Assembly: GCF_038051985.1 (NCBI RefSeq)
Contig: NZ_CP150291.1
Location: 1,984,001 to 2,048,000, forward strand
Reading direction: 5' to 3'
DNA from: Solibacillus sp. FSL H8-0523
GTDB taxonomy: Bacteria > Bacillota > Bacilli > Bacillales_A > Planococcaceae
Length of the DNA stretch: 64,000 nt
In this document: positions 56,770 to 64,000 of the stretch, one piece after another
Layout: every line of letters starts with the position of its first letter
Numbering within the stretch: the first letter of the stretch is position 1
Notes under the pieces: model-generated
Databases searched by the model: none
The model's input: only the letters and a program-made list of their open reading frames with translations
What the model was told of the DNA's origin: nothing
Program-made: the position numbers and the translations under genes

Positions 56770-57363
56770 ATGAAAAAATGGCTTTATAAATCACTTGTTG
56801 TATCGGTTGCATTATTGACATTTGGCGTGATTACGCCAAATCATGAAATTTGGACAAACTTTGACGAGGAGCGCGGCATAAAATCCGCTTTAGATCGCCA
56901 AGATGATAACCAAATTTCATCGGCATACCAGCTAGACGATATTTTAATTGCCGAGCAGCCGCAACCAACGATCGATACGTTCGTAGAAGCAGCGAAGGAA
57001 CAAGCATATTTGAAGTTCGGTACGCGCATTGGGCCAGTCATTGAAGACGAGTTCGAAACAAAGATTTTCCCGAAAATCGGAGAAGCAATTGCGATGACCG
57101 TGGACCGACTTGGGCACGACACATTAACAAACTTAAGCATTACTGAAAAACCAAGCGGCGAATACTCGGAGAAAATTTTCCACATCGTCGATAAAGACGC
57201 AAAAAAAGATGTCATCCGCTTTCATGTACGTACGGAAAACCGCCCGTTCGAAGGGTTCTACTACAATTTCCATTACCACACATTTGAAGACAACTATCAA
57301 ACACACTACGACCTTGGCGACATTTACTGGTCCAAAAACACACCGCCTAAATGGTTGAGTTAA
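56770..57363 (+). CDS. ypjP: YpjP-like exported protein
   Basis: 197 residues with a signal-like segment (MKKWLYKSLVVSVALLTFGV). The end FYYNFHYHTFEDNYQTHYDLGDIYWSKNTPPKWLS (partial: YQTHYDLGDIYWSKNTPPKW) matches YpjP of Bacillus. B. subtilis ypjP lies next to thyB-dfrA; here it is 4 kb upstream of thyA-dfrA. Function unknown. ATG 56770 behind AGGTGG. Confidence 0.8.
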   Translation: MKKWLYKSLVVSVALLTFGVITPNHEIWTNFDEERGIKSALDRQDDNQISSAYQLDDILIAEQPQPTIDTFVEAAKEQAYLKFGTRIGPVIEDEFETKIFPKIGEAIAMTVDRLGHDTLTNLSITEKPSGEYSEKIFHIVDKDAKKDVIRFHVRTENRPFEGFYYNFHYHTFEDNYQTHYDLGDIYWSKNTPPKWLS

Positions 57364-57373
57364 ATACGAACGA

Positions 57374-57404
57374 TACACCCGTTTAATTGACGGGTGTTTT
57401 TTTG
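57374..57404 (+). terminator. hairpin terminator
   Basis: ACACCCGT and ACGGGTGT arms, then TTTTTTT. Confidence 0.9.
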
Positions 57405-57432
57405 TGCTTAAAACTTCGAACATGACCAAAAA

Positions 57433-57455
57433 AGAGAGCACAAAATTGTGCTCTC
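57433..57455 (-). terminator. terminator of the small minus-strand gene
   Basis: GAGAGCACAA and TTGTGCTCTC arms with a six-T run in the minus orientation. Confidence 0.82.
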
Positions 57456-57461
57456 CAATTC

Positions 57462-57638
57462 CTAACGACGATGCTCTACAAGGTCAATTGCACCTAATAC
57501 GATGTGCGCTAAACCGAAACCAAATACAGTGTTTGCTATCATATCATTCGAACTGCTTTTTTGCTTGAGTGCAATTCCGACCGCAGTAACAGCTGACCCT
57601 AGAATAGCTGGGATTAAACCTTCACGAATGTTGTTCAT
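57462..57638 (-). CDS. conserved small protein, 58 residues
   Basis: A small protein beginning MNNIREGLIPAILGSAVTAVG and ending GFGLAHIVLGAIDLVEHRR. The pattern of a short hydrophobic part, GFGLAHIVLG, then a basic end recalls a small Bacillales protein that databases sometimes label asparagine synthase by mistake (recalled). Ribosome site CGGAGGG seven bases before ATG 57638, terminator right after. It probably sits at the membrane. Function unknown. Confidence 0.78.
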   Translation of the reverse strand: MNNIREGLIPAILGSAVTAVGIALKQKSSSNDMIANTVFGFGLAHIVLGAIDLVEHRR

Positions 57639-57910
57639 AAAAAATCCCTCCGTCGCAGTTTTTTTGGTGCTCGCACACCACTCTTACTATTTGCAAATAA
57701 GCAAGATGCTATACTTTTGTAATTTTTTATTGGAAAACTATAGCGGTCTAAATCAGTGTTTTCACTGGATATTTTATCCAAAAACGCATATGAATTGAGA
57801 GAGGGTTTCTCGTTAAATTTGCCGAATACAATACACTGTGGAAAGAAAGCTCTAAAACGTAACTTTGAAATTTGCCCGGTTTATTGAAAAATATAACAGG
57901 AGGTAATTAA

Positions 57911-58177
57911 ATGGATGCTTTGATGTTAGAGGGATGGACTCCTATATTGCTTTGCGGCATTGTCTTTGCAATTGGGATGTATATTACGTCCCAAAAAGTT
58001 TCAAGAAATTCTTTATTTGCGACCGCTATCGTATTAAGTCTGATTTGTTTAGGGGTAATCATTTATAGCTTGATTGGAGTTCGTGGTTGGGATGGTGTGG
58101 GATTGGGTTTCTTAACCATTACTATTTTTGTAGGAGTATGGGTAGGTACTTTTATCGGAGCTATTTCAAAGAACTAA
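57911..58177 (+). CDS. YesK-like membrane protein
   Basis: 88 residues with three membrane segments, ending GVWVGTFIGAISKN. It resembles YesK-like proteins of Bacillus (recalled). CAGGAGGTAATTAA precedes ATG 57911. Function unknown; single gene. Confidence 0.7.
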   Translation: MDALMLEGWTPILLCGIVFAIGMYITSQKVSRNSLFATAIVLSLICLGVIIYSLIGVRGWDGVGLGFLTITIFVGVWVGTFIGAISKN

Positions 58178-58311
58178 ATAAAAAAATTCATACATTTTAG
58201 GCGAATTAGAGTGAAATTTTTTCGGTAAACGGGTAAAATAAAGGTATAAACATTTTTTGCGTTAATTTTTATGCGCTAAAATGTAAAATTATACCACAAG
58301 GGGGACTGCCG

Positions 58312-58503
58312 ATGATAACCGGTCAGTTAGAGCGAGCGTTTAAATTAGCTGAAAAGCATAAGCTCGACGTAAATACAATTTTAGAGTTGAATAAAGTAAT
58401 TGCAAAAGAAGTAAACAATTCACCAAAAGTGGAGGAAAAGATTTTACTGCAGATCATTCAGTTACTTGAAAACAACAAAATGATTCTTAAGGAGGCAACA
58501 TAA
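58312..58503 (+). CDS. small helical protein, 63 residues
   Basis: Charged, probably all-helical (LERAFKLAEKHKLDVNTIL; EEKILLQIIQLLENNKMIL). AAGGGGGACTGCCG before ATG 58312. No hydrophobic segment. Not recognised. Its tail contains an AAGGAGG, 12 bases upstream of a TTG-started 15-codon frame (58508-58555), which I do not call as a gene. Confidence 0.6.
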   Translation: MITGQLERAFKLAEKHKLDVNTILELNKVIAKEVNNSPKVEEKILLQIIQLLENNKMILKEAT

Positions 58504-58552
58504 AAAATTGGGCAAAACTATTGAACTCTTCGATGATTTAGACACATTTGAA

Positions 58553-58594
58553 TAAAGGCGCTACTCAACCCACAGTATAACGAGTAGCGCCTTT
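58553..58594. terminator. bidirectional terminator
   Basis: AAAGGCGCTACTC and GAGTAGCGCCTTT arms, 13 bp, between convergent genes. Confidence 0.88.
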
Positions 58595-58621
58595 TAATAT
58601 GCCCATTTTTAGGTCTGCAAA

Positions 58622-58999
58622 TTACTCAATCTCTAAAATGAGGTTTTGTAAATCAAGTTCTGCGTGAAGCGGATCGGGTTTAAAAATAAACGTCCACGGC
58701 ATACTTGTAAATGGTGGTATTGACAGTGTTGGAATCGTAAACACCTGCTCCTCCATATAGTCCCCGCAACGAATGAAAACAGAACGGTTCGCAAAACGTA
58801 CGCTATGATGCGTAAAATTGTGTACAAGCGCGGTAATGAGTAATTCCCCCTTATAATTAAACGCAGTGCGGACAATTGGACTCATAATCACATCGTCTAC
58901 CTGATTGTATGTAGTCTCAAAAACATGCTCGATTAGGGCAAGATCCTTCTGACTAACTGCTTTCTCCCACGTAGGGTGTAAATATAATTGTTGTATAAT
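58622..58999 (-). CDS. SLAP-domain protein with non-standard start
   Basis: About 125 residues. The frame reads QQLYLHPTWEKAVSQKDLAL, then FNYKGELLITALVHNFT, and ends TSMPWTFIFKPDPLH-ILEIE: a SLAP domain as in accessory Sec/SLAP proteins of Bacillales (QTLxFExxWDK ... WTFIFP). The family's methionine aligns with ATA 58996 or ATT 58999, seven to ten bases behind AAAGAGG; no ATG, GTG or TTG is in frame before 58891, and a stop lies upstream. Either a rare ATT/ATA start is used or the start has mutated. Role unknown. Confidence 0.75.
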   Translation of the reverse strand: MIQQLYLHPTWEKAVSQKDLALIEHVFETTYNQVDDVIMSPIVRTAFNYKGELLITALVHNFTHHSVRFANRSVFIRCGDYMEEQVFTIPTLSIPPFTSMPWTFIFKPDPLHAELDLQNLILEIE

Positions 59000-59179
59000 A
59001 AACGCCTCTTTCTACAGATCCTTCTCCCTTAGTATACGGATATTTCGGTGAATTGAAAATTCCTATACCCTTATACAATACATATAAAATTATTATCGTT
59101 CGAAATTTCTAACCATTAATCTAGAGGGATTTCATTATTTCGTATAGAATTTATACTAATAGAGAGAGGAGAGGATTAC

Positions 59180-61225
59180 ATGAATCCACCAATTGCAAAG
59201 AAAATCCGAACAACATTTGAAAATCACGGGGATATTCGCCATGATGATTACTATTGGTTAAATGAGAAGACCAATCAAGAAGTACTGGCCCATTTGGAGG
59301 CTGAAAATACGTATTTTGCTGATGTAATGGCACCGTTGAATGCGATGACAAATGATATTTACGAATCAATGATTGCTCGTATTCCGCAAGAGGAAATCGC
59401 TGTTCCGATTCAGCGTGGCCCTTATTTTTACTACACACGTCAAGAAAAAGACTTACAATACCCGATTTACGCACGTAAATTTGCCTCAACACGTGCAGCG
59501 CTTGCGGAATCAAAAGAAGAAATCATTTTAGATGTCAATGTACTAGCAGCAGGAGATGACTACTTAAATACGTCGGATATTCGACTAACGGATGATCATC
59601 ACTTGTTAGCGTATTTAGAAAACCGTGATGGGACCGACAGCTATACACTGTACATAAAGGATTTGCAAACGGGTGCACTTTTAGACGATGTTATTCCGAA
59701 TGTATATATTTCTAGTAGTATCGAGTGGAGTGCATGTGGGCACTATTTATTTTACGTAACGATTAATGAGCAACAACGTCCGTATCAACTTTGGCGCCAC
59801 AAACTCGGCACAGCGATCACAGAAGACGAACTGTTATATGAAGAACAAGACGTGACATTTAATTTATATGTAGCGAAGTCACAAAGCAGTGCCTATATTT
59901 TTGTCATTGCCCAAGCGACGACAACGACTGAAATTCGCTACATCGATGTGACAATGCCTTTAAATCCACTTACGCTATTTGATGCACGCGAGCCAGGAAT
60001 TGAGTATGATGTGGAGCACTGGGAACATGATTTTATTATCATGACAAATAAAGATGCGATAAATTTCAAGCTCTTACGATGCCCAGTAGAAAATATTGCT
60101 GAACGTTCCATATTGGTACCATATGATGAAACGTATTTTATTGAATCAATTTATCCATTTAAGCATCAAATTTACATTTCAGGACGCGCGAATGGCTTAG
60201 AGCAAGTATTTCGTATTGAAAATAATGAATTGATTCCACTTGAATGGGACGAGCCGATCTATTCGGTGTCGATTGCTAGTAACCAAGACTACAACGTAGA
60301 TGAAGTGCTAGTTCATTACGAATCGTTTGTCACACCAAAAACAACATTTGGCATTCAATTAGTGAATGGGGAAAAGACAAAGATACAGCAAGCGGAAGTA
60401 ACAGGCGATTATGATGCCAAAAACTATGTCCAGCAGCAGCTTTGGGCAACTGCGCCAGATGGGGTGAAAGTGCCGGTACTACTTCAATATCAAAAGGATG
60501 CATTCGCAAGAGGACCAGCTCCAGTGATTTTGACTGCTTACGGCTCCTATGGTTATAGCAGCGATCCTTTCTTTAGTGCGTACCGTTTACCTTTACTTGA
60601 TAAAGGCGTTGTTTTTGCGACAGCGCAAGTGCGAGGCGGCTCAGAACTTGGGCGTACCTGGTATTTTGAAGGGAAAATGAAACACAAACGCAACACATTT
60701 ACAGACTTTATTGCAGCTGCCGATTTGTTAGTACAACAAGGGCTCACAACAAATGAGTTGCTCATTGGCCGAGGTGGTAGTGCCGGTGGATTATTAATCG
60801 GTGCGGTAGCGAATATGGCAGGGGAGAAATTTAAAGTGCTCGTGCCAGAAGTACCGTTTGTAGATGTATTAACGACGATGCTCGATGACACTATTCCACT
60901 TACAACGAGTGAGTATGATGAGTGGGGCAATCCAAACAACGCCGAAGACTATCACACGATGCGCACTTACAGCCCGTATGAAAATGTCGAAGCAAAAGCC
61001 TATCCGCATATGTATGTAACAACTGGCTTGAATGATCCGCGCGTTGGCTATTGGGAGCCTGCCAAATGGGTAGCACGCTTACGAGAACTAAAAACTGATG
61101 ACAACAGCTTAGTGATGAAAACGAATATGGGTGCAGGTCATTTTGGCGCGTCCGGTCGATTCAATCAACTGAAAGAGTTAGCTGAGTTTTATGCGTTTGT
61201 GTTAAATAAAGTAGGCGTGAACTAA
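59180..61225 (+). CDS. ptrB: oligopeptidase B
   Basis: 681 residues of a serine peptidase of family S9A. A beta-propeller (about 80-400) precedes the alpha/beta-hydrolase part: the nucleophile in GRGGSAGGLLIG, aspartate in GLNDPRVGYWEP, histidine in GAGHFGASGR. It cuts after basic residues in short peptides. AGAGAGGAGAGGATTAC before ATG 59180. Stands alone with a terminator. Confidence 0.92.
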   Translation: MNPPIAKKIRTTFENHGDIRHDDYYWLNEKTNQEVLAHLEAENTYFADVMAPLNAMTNDIYESMIARIPQEEIAVPIQRGPYFYYTRQEKDLQYPIYARKFASTRAALAESKEEIILDVNVLAAGDDYLNTSDIRLTDDHHLLAYLENRDGTDSYTLYIKDLQTGALLDDVIPNVYISSSIEWSACGHYLFYVTINEQQRPYQLWRHKLGTAITEDELLYEEQDVTFNLYVAKSQSSAYIFVIAQATTTTEIRYIDVTMPLNPLTLFDAREPGIEYDVEHWEHDFIIMTNKDAINFKLLRCPVENIAERSILVPYDETYFIESIYPFKHQIYISGRANGLEQVFRIENNELIPLEWDEPIYSVSIASNQDYNVDEVLVHYESFVTPKTTFGIQLVNGEKTKIQQAEVTGDYDAKNYVQQQLWATAPDGVKVPVLLQYQKDAFARGPAPVILTAYGSYGYSSDPFFSAYRLPLLDKGVVFATAQVRGGSELGRTWYFEGKMKHKRNTFTDFIAAADLLVQQGLTTNELLIGRGGSAGGLLIGAVANMAGEKFKVLVPEVPFVDVLTTMLDDTIPLTTSEYDEWGNPNNAEDYHTMRTYSPYENVEAKAYPHMYVTTGLNDPRVGYWEPAKWVARLRELKTDDNSLVMKTNMGAGHFGASGRFNQLKELAEFYAFVLNKVGVN

Positions 61226-61239
61226 TTTTTACACACATA

Positions 61240-61275
61240 CTGTAATGAGACGTGTTGTTTCATTACAGTTTTTTT
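61240..61275 (+). terminator. terminator of ptrB
   Basis: CTGTAATGA and TCATTACAG arms, then TTTTTTT. Confidence 0.9.
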
Positions 61276-61352
61276 GCTTTTCTGACGAAGGACATGGCAA
61301 TAAAAAAAATTACCTATATAATAGAGCGTGACAGAATTAAGGAGTGAACATT

Positions 61353-62333
61353 TTGACAAATCCAGCAGATCAAGCGTATTTACAACTACTTCAACACATT
61401 TTAAACAATGGCACAGACAAATCAGACCGCACAGGGACAGGCACACGCAGCGTATTTGGTTATCAAATGCGTTTTGATTTAGCAAAAGGTTTCCCACTTT
61501 TAACAACTAAGCGCGTCGGGTTTAAAACGATTACGAGCGAGCTGTTATGGTTCATAAAAGGCGATACAAACATTCGCTACCTCTTACAAAACAACAACCA
61601 CATTTGGGATGAGTGGGCGTTTAAAAAATGGGTAGAATCCGATGAATACAACGGCCCAGATATGACTGATTTCGGCAATCGTGCATTAGTAGACGAAGCA
61701 TTTAACGAGCAGTATCAAGTAGAATTAGCCTCATTTTGCGCGCGCGTATTAAACGACGATGATTTTGCCGTGAAATACGGTGATTTAGGTAATGTTTACG
61801 GTAAACAATGGCGCAACTGGACAACTTCAGAGGGCGAATCACTCGATCAGTTGCAAGATGCCATCAACCAAATTAAAAACAACCCGGATTCACGCCGTAT
61901 TATCGTCAATGCGTGGAATCCAGAAGACGTCATTAACGCTGGTGCGAAGGGCAGTAAAGCGGCTTTACCACCATGTCACGCAATGTTCCAATTTTACGTA
62001 ACGAACGGCAAATTAAGCTGTATGCTGACGCAGCGTAGTGGGGATACTTTCCTTGGTATTCCATTCAACATCGCGAGCTACGCGCTTTTAACGCATTTAA
62101 TCGCACATGAATGTGGCCTAGAAGTCGGGGAATTCGTGCATAGTATTGGGGATGCGCATATTTATGCCAATCACTTCGAGCAAGTTAAAGAGCAGCTTGC
62201 ACGTGAACCAAGAGCATTACCAACACTGAAATTAAATACAGAGAAAAAATCGATTTTTGATTTTGAGTTAGCAGACATTTCAGTAGAAGACTATAATCCA
62301 CATCCAAGTATTAAAGCGCCGATTGCGGTATAG
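61353..62333 (+). CDS. thyA: thymidylate synthase
   Basis: Makes dTMP from dUMP with methylene-tetrahydrofolate. 326 residues: [18 protein letters not shown], the catalytic cysteine in [32 protein letters not shown]. It carries the ~50-residue insert ([20 protein letters not shown]) found in the longer ThyA of lactobacilli and staphylococci, unlike the 264-residue type. TTG 61353 is the start, eight bases behind AAGGAG; GTG 61344 is too close. It forms an operon with dfrA. Confidence 0.95.
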   Translation: MTNPADQAYLQLLQHILNNGTDKSDRTGTGTRSVFGYQMRFDLAKGFPLLTTKRVGFKTITSELLWFIKGDTNIRYLLQNNNHIWDEWAFKKWVESDEYNGPDMTDFGNRALVDEAFNEQYQVELASFCARVLNDDDFAVKYGDLGNVYGKQWRNWTTSEGESLDQLQDAINQIKNNPDSRRIIVNAWNPEDVINAGAKGSKAALPPCHAMFQFYVTNGKLSCMLTQRSGDTFLGIPFNIASYALLTHLIAHECGLEVGEFVHSIGDAHIYANHFEQVKEQLAREPRALPTLKLNTEKKSIFDFELADISVEDYNPHPSIKAPIAV

Positions 62334-62345
62334 GGAGGACAAATT

Positions 62346-62816
62346 ATGATTTCACTTATCGTCGCACATGATAAAAACTACGTTATTGGCTATGAAAACG
62401 GTATGCCGTGGCATTTACCTGGAGACTTGAAATATTTTAAAGACATGACAATGGGGAAGCCAATCATTATGGGGCGGAAAACGTTCGAATCAATCGGTCG
62501 TCCATTACCAGGTCGTCGTAACATCGTCATTACGCGTAATGATAAGTACCACGCACAAGGCATTGAAACCGTGTCAAGCCTAGATGCCGCACTAGCACTT
62601 GTCAAAGATGTCCCAGAAATTATGGTAATTGGCGGGGCACAAATTTTTGAACAGGCCATGCCTTTAGCGGATAAATTGTATATCACACTAATCAACCATG
62701 AATTCAAGGGGGACACGTACTTTCCACGCTACGATGGCTGGCGTTTAACGTCAAGCCAGCAGGCAATTGATTCAGGAGAAGGGTATACATTCCGCTATTG
62801 TATATTTGAAAAATAA
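62346..62816 (+). CDS. dfrA: dihydrofolate reductase
   Basis: 156 residues. Reduces dihydrofolate with NADPH, regenerating the cofactor that ThyA consumes. Motifs: MISLIVAHDKNYVIGYENGMPWHLPGDL, quoted partly as GYENGMPWHLPGDL, IIMGRKTFESIGRPLPGRRNIV-type segment (partial MGRKTFESIGRPLPGR), and VIGGAQIFEQ. AGGGAGGACAAATT before ATG; 12 bases after thyA. Confidence 0.95.
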   Translation: MISLIVAHDKNYVIGYENGMPWHLPGDLKYFKDMTMGKPIIMGRKTFESIGRPLPGRRNIVITRNDKYHAQGIETVSSLDAALALVKDVPEIMVIGGAQIFEQAMPLADKLYITLINHEFKGDTYFPRYDGWRLTSSQQAIDSGEGYTFRYCIFEK

Positions 62817-62818
62817 AG

Positions 62819-62853
62819 AAGGAGTGCTGAATTTTTCATTCAGCACTCCTTTA
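62819..62853. terminator. terminator after thyA-dfrA
   Basis: AAGGAGTGCTGAAT and ATTCAGCACTCCTT arms, 14 bp. In the minus orientation it also ends the chemotaxis receptor remnant. Confidence 0.88.
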
Positions 62854-62859
62854 AATTTG

Positions 62860-62913
62860 TTACATCTTAAATCGTTTTACAAAATCATTTAAGTTCATCG
62901 ACAGCTCTTGCAG
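62860..62913 (-). pseudogene. tail of a methyl-accepting chemotaxis protein (remnant)
   Basis: Seventeen codons, LQELSMNLNDFVKRFKM and stop, look like the C-terminal end of a chemotaxis receptor (ELQxLVxRFK type). An in-frame TAG precedes them. They sit between the 62930 gene and a terminator, so the rest of the receptor gene has been lost. Confidence 0.5.
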
Positions 62914-62929
62914 CTAATTACGAATCCAT

Positions 62930-63580
62930 TCATTTGTTTTCTTTCATAAATAGGTATTGCGAATAGGTAGCGCCGTGGTTCATTTGCTGTAACAGTTCTT
63001 GCTGTGACACTTGTTGTTGCTTTTTCGTGACGAAATCATCCACAAGCGCTACATTATTCGTCATTTTTTCTAAGCGTAGTTTTTCAGCCTCAGTAGGTTG
63101 ATCACCAATAGTTTCTTTAAAGGCATCTAGCTTATTTGATAAATTTAATTTCGCATCGGCTAAAAGATCAAGCTGCTTTGCTACAAAATTGTTTTGTAAA
63201 TAGTTTGAATACGTCGTTTTCATTGCCTGCTCATCGAAATTACTCGGGTTCATGCCACCTGCGTTTAAATACGATGTGATGAGTGCTGGGTTATTCGGGT
63301 TATTGCGCAGTAAAGTTGCAAGCGCGGCCGAGCTACCAAAGCCTGATAAATCTTTATAGAGTGCATTTGTGTTGGATGGCTTTTGTTTTTTTTCATACGC
63401 CTTTAGCACGTAATCTTCAAAATTACCAAAAACTTGTGTGTTTGCTGTGTTTGGAAGTCCAACATTCTTCACTGTTTTCATCGCTAGGATTTCTGGAATA
63501 GAGTTTGATATAGGAATCACCTCTATTAGATTATCGGATAATTTCTGCAAAATTGAAAGAAAACGATCTACAAAATCCAC
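62930..63580 (-). CDS. protein of unknown function, Asn/Gln-rich helical
   Basis: Up to 216 residues. No motif recognised. The middle has SGFGSSAALATLLRNNPNNPALITSYLNAGG and ends with helices rich in Lys/Gln/Leu. The start is unclear: GTG 63580 has no ribosome site. AGAGGTGATTCC lies ahead of an ATA codon, with the next in-frame ATG (MKTVKNVGLPN) eight codons further and no site. So the gene may start internally. It replaced most of a chemotaxis receptor gene (inference). Confidence 0.5.
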   Translation of the reverse strand: MDFVDRFLSILQKLSDNLIEVIPISNSIPEILAMKTVKNVGLPNTANTQVFGNFEDYVLKAYEKKQKPSNTNALYKDLSGFGSSAALATLLRNNPNNPALITSYLNAGGMNPSNFDEQAMKTTYSNYLQNNFVAKQLDLLADAKLNLSNKLDAFKETIGDQPTEAEKLRLEKMTNNVALVDDFVTKKQQQVSQQELLQQMNHGATYSQYLFMKENK

Positions 63581-63703
63581 CAGTAATGGTGTAGTAAAAA
63601 ACTTTATTGTTATGAAAGGTGCATATTCACTTATGAATAAAAGGGTCTTTTGGTAAATATTCCTTTATAATAAAAGGAACTTTGTTTGATGAAAGGGAAT
63701 CAT

Positions 63704-64000
63704 ATGAAAAAATTACTCATCGTTCTCGCCTTATTAGGTATTTTTCAAATCGGTAGTACGTTGTATTACGAATCAAAAAAGCTCAATGAACCAATAGTGA
63801 TTGCGAGTGTGGTCGATTTAACGAACGCTCGTATGGATGTTTCCTACATTACAAATCGCCTTACTCCGGCAGAAGTGCAGATCATTGAAATTAGTGGCGT
63901 GCACTATTATCCACAACCACATGAAATGAATCCATTTGATACTGAACAAAAGTTCCTTGAAACCTTCGCGAATTATACGTATTATTCGATTGTTTCGCCT
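63704..64000 (+). CDS. exported protein of unknown function, 3' end outside window
   Basis: At least 99 residues visible. A signal-like segment MKKLLIVLALLGIFQIGSTL begins the protein, then a region rich in Tyr/Asn (NRLTPAEVQIIEISG; MNPFDTEQKFLETFANYTYY). GAAAGGGAATCAT precedes ATG 63704. A TATAAT lies at 63666-63671 inside TTCCTTT/AAAGGAA arms. Not recognised. Confidence 0.7.
   Translation, partial: MKKLLIVLALLGIFQIGSTLYYESKKLNEPIVIASVVDLTNARMDVSYITNRLTPAEVQIIEISGVHYYPQPHEMNPFDTEQKFLETFANYTYYSIVSP

Noticed and set aside
57502-57798. 98-codon plus-strand frame
   Set aside because: Antisense to the 58-residue minus-strand gene, which has a good ribosome site and terminator.
58508-58555. TTG-started 15-codon frame after the 63-residue gene
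   Set aside because: The AAGGAGG is 12 bases away, too far, and the frame is too short to support alone.

Overview
The window looks like chromosomal DNA of a low-GC, Gram-positive, spore-forming-type Bacillales. The evidence is strong Shine-Dalgarno sites with frequent GTG/TTG starts, a T-box leader, an MntR box, YpjP next to thyA-dfrA, PaiA, YusW-like, YesK-like and SLAP/SLH proteins. The gene content and base composition suggest Planococcaceae, near Solibacillus or Lysinibacillus (inference). No rRNA, tRNA, CRISPR, prophage or complete insertion sequence was seen.

Region 1 (1-12 kb): the 3' part of an FAD-linked lactone oxidase, then a branched-chain amino acid biosynthesis block. ilvD has its own promoter. 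A T-box riboswitch, most likely isoleucine-specific, precedes ilvB-ilvN-ilvC-leuA-leuB-leuC-leuD. A palindromic Bacillales repeat lies between leuA and leuB.

Region 2 (12-24.4 kb): a small membrane protein; a divergent pair made of a PucR/CdaR-type regulator and an MFS transporter plus AbgB-like amidohydrolase; and an oligopeptide-type ABC transporter. In this transporter one minus-strand gene carries both ATPase domains, both permeases have long N-terminal extensions, and the solute-binding lipoprotein appears circularly permuted.

Region 3 (24.4-36 kb): an SLH-anchored surface protein, lipoproteins, a nucleoside deaminase, a TraB/GumN-domain protein, a GlcD-type oxidase, the metNIQ methionine importer, a DUF2711-like protein and an MFS exporter.

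Region 4 (36-44 kb): an ECF sigma factor with a probable membrane anti-sigma partner, an MntR-controlled manganese ABC operon, a PadR regulator with its membrane partner behind two tandem operator-like palindromes, and a GlpM-like protein.

Region 5 (44-53 kb): a YidC-family insertase, two flavin oxidoreductases, two XRE-type regulators each next to small membrane proteins, PaiA acetyltransferase, and an RsgA-like GTPase behind a leader peptide and terminator (attenuator). A lower-GC stretch follows with two gene remnants, including the tail of a cardiolipin synthase.

Region 6 (53-64 kb): oligoendopeptidase F, a nucleoid-associated protein, a probable structured RNA, a very small membrane peptide gene with full expression signals, YpjP, several small proteins, a SLAP-domain protein without a normal start codon, oligopeptidase B, thyA-dfrA, a remnant of a chemotaxis receptor tail, and two unidentified proteins at the edge.

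The most interesting items are the permuted solute-binding protein and its modified permeases, the leader-peptide attenuator before the RsgA paralogue, the unassigned RNA near 56.1-56.4 kb, and the 23-residue peptide gene beside it.
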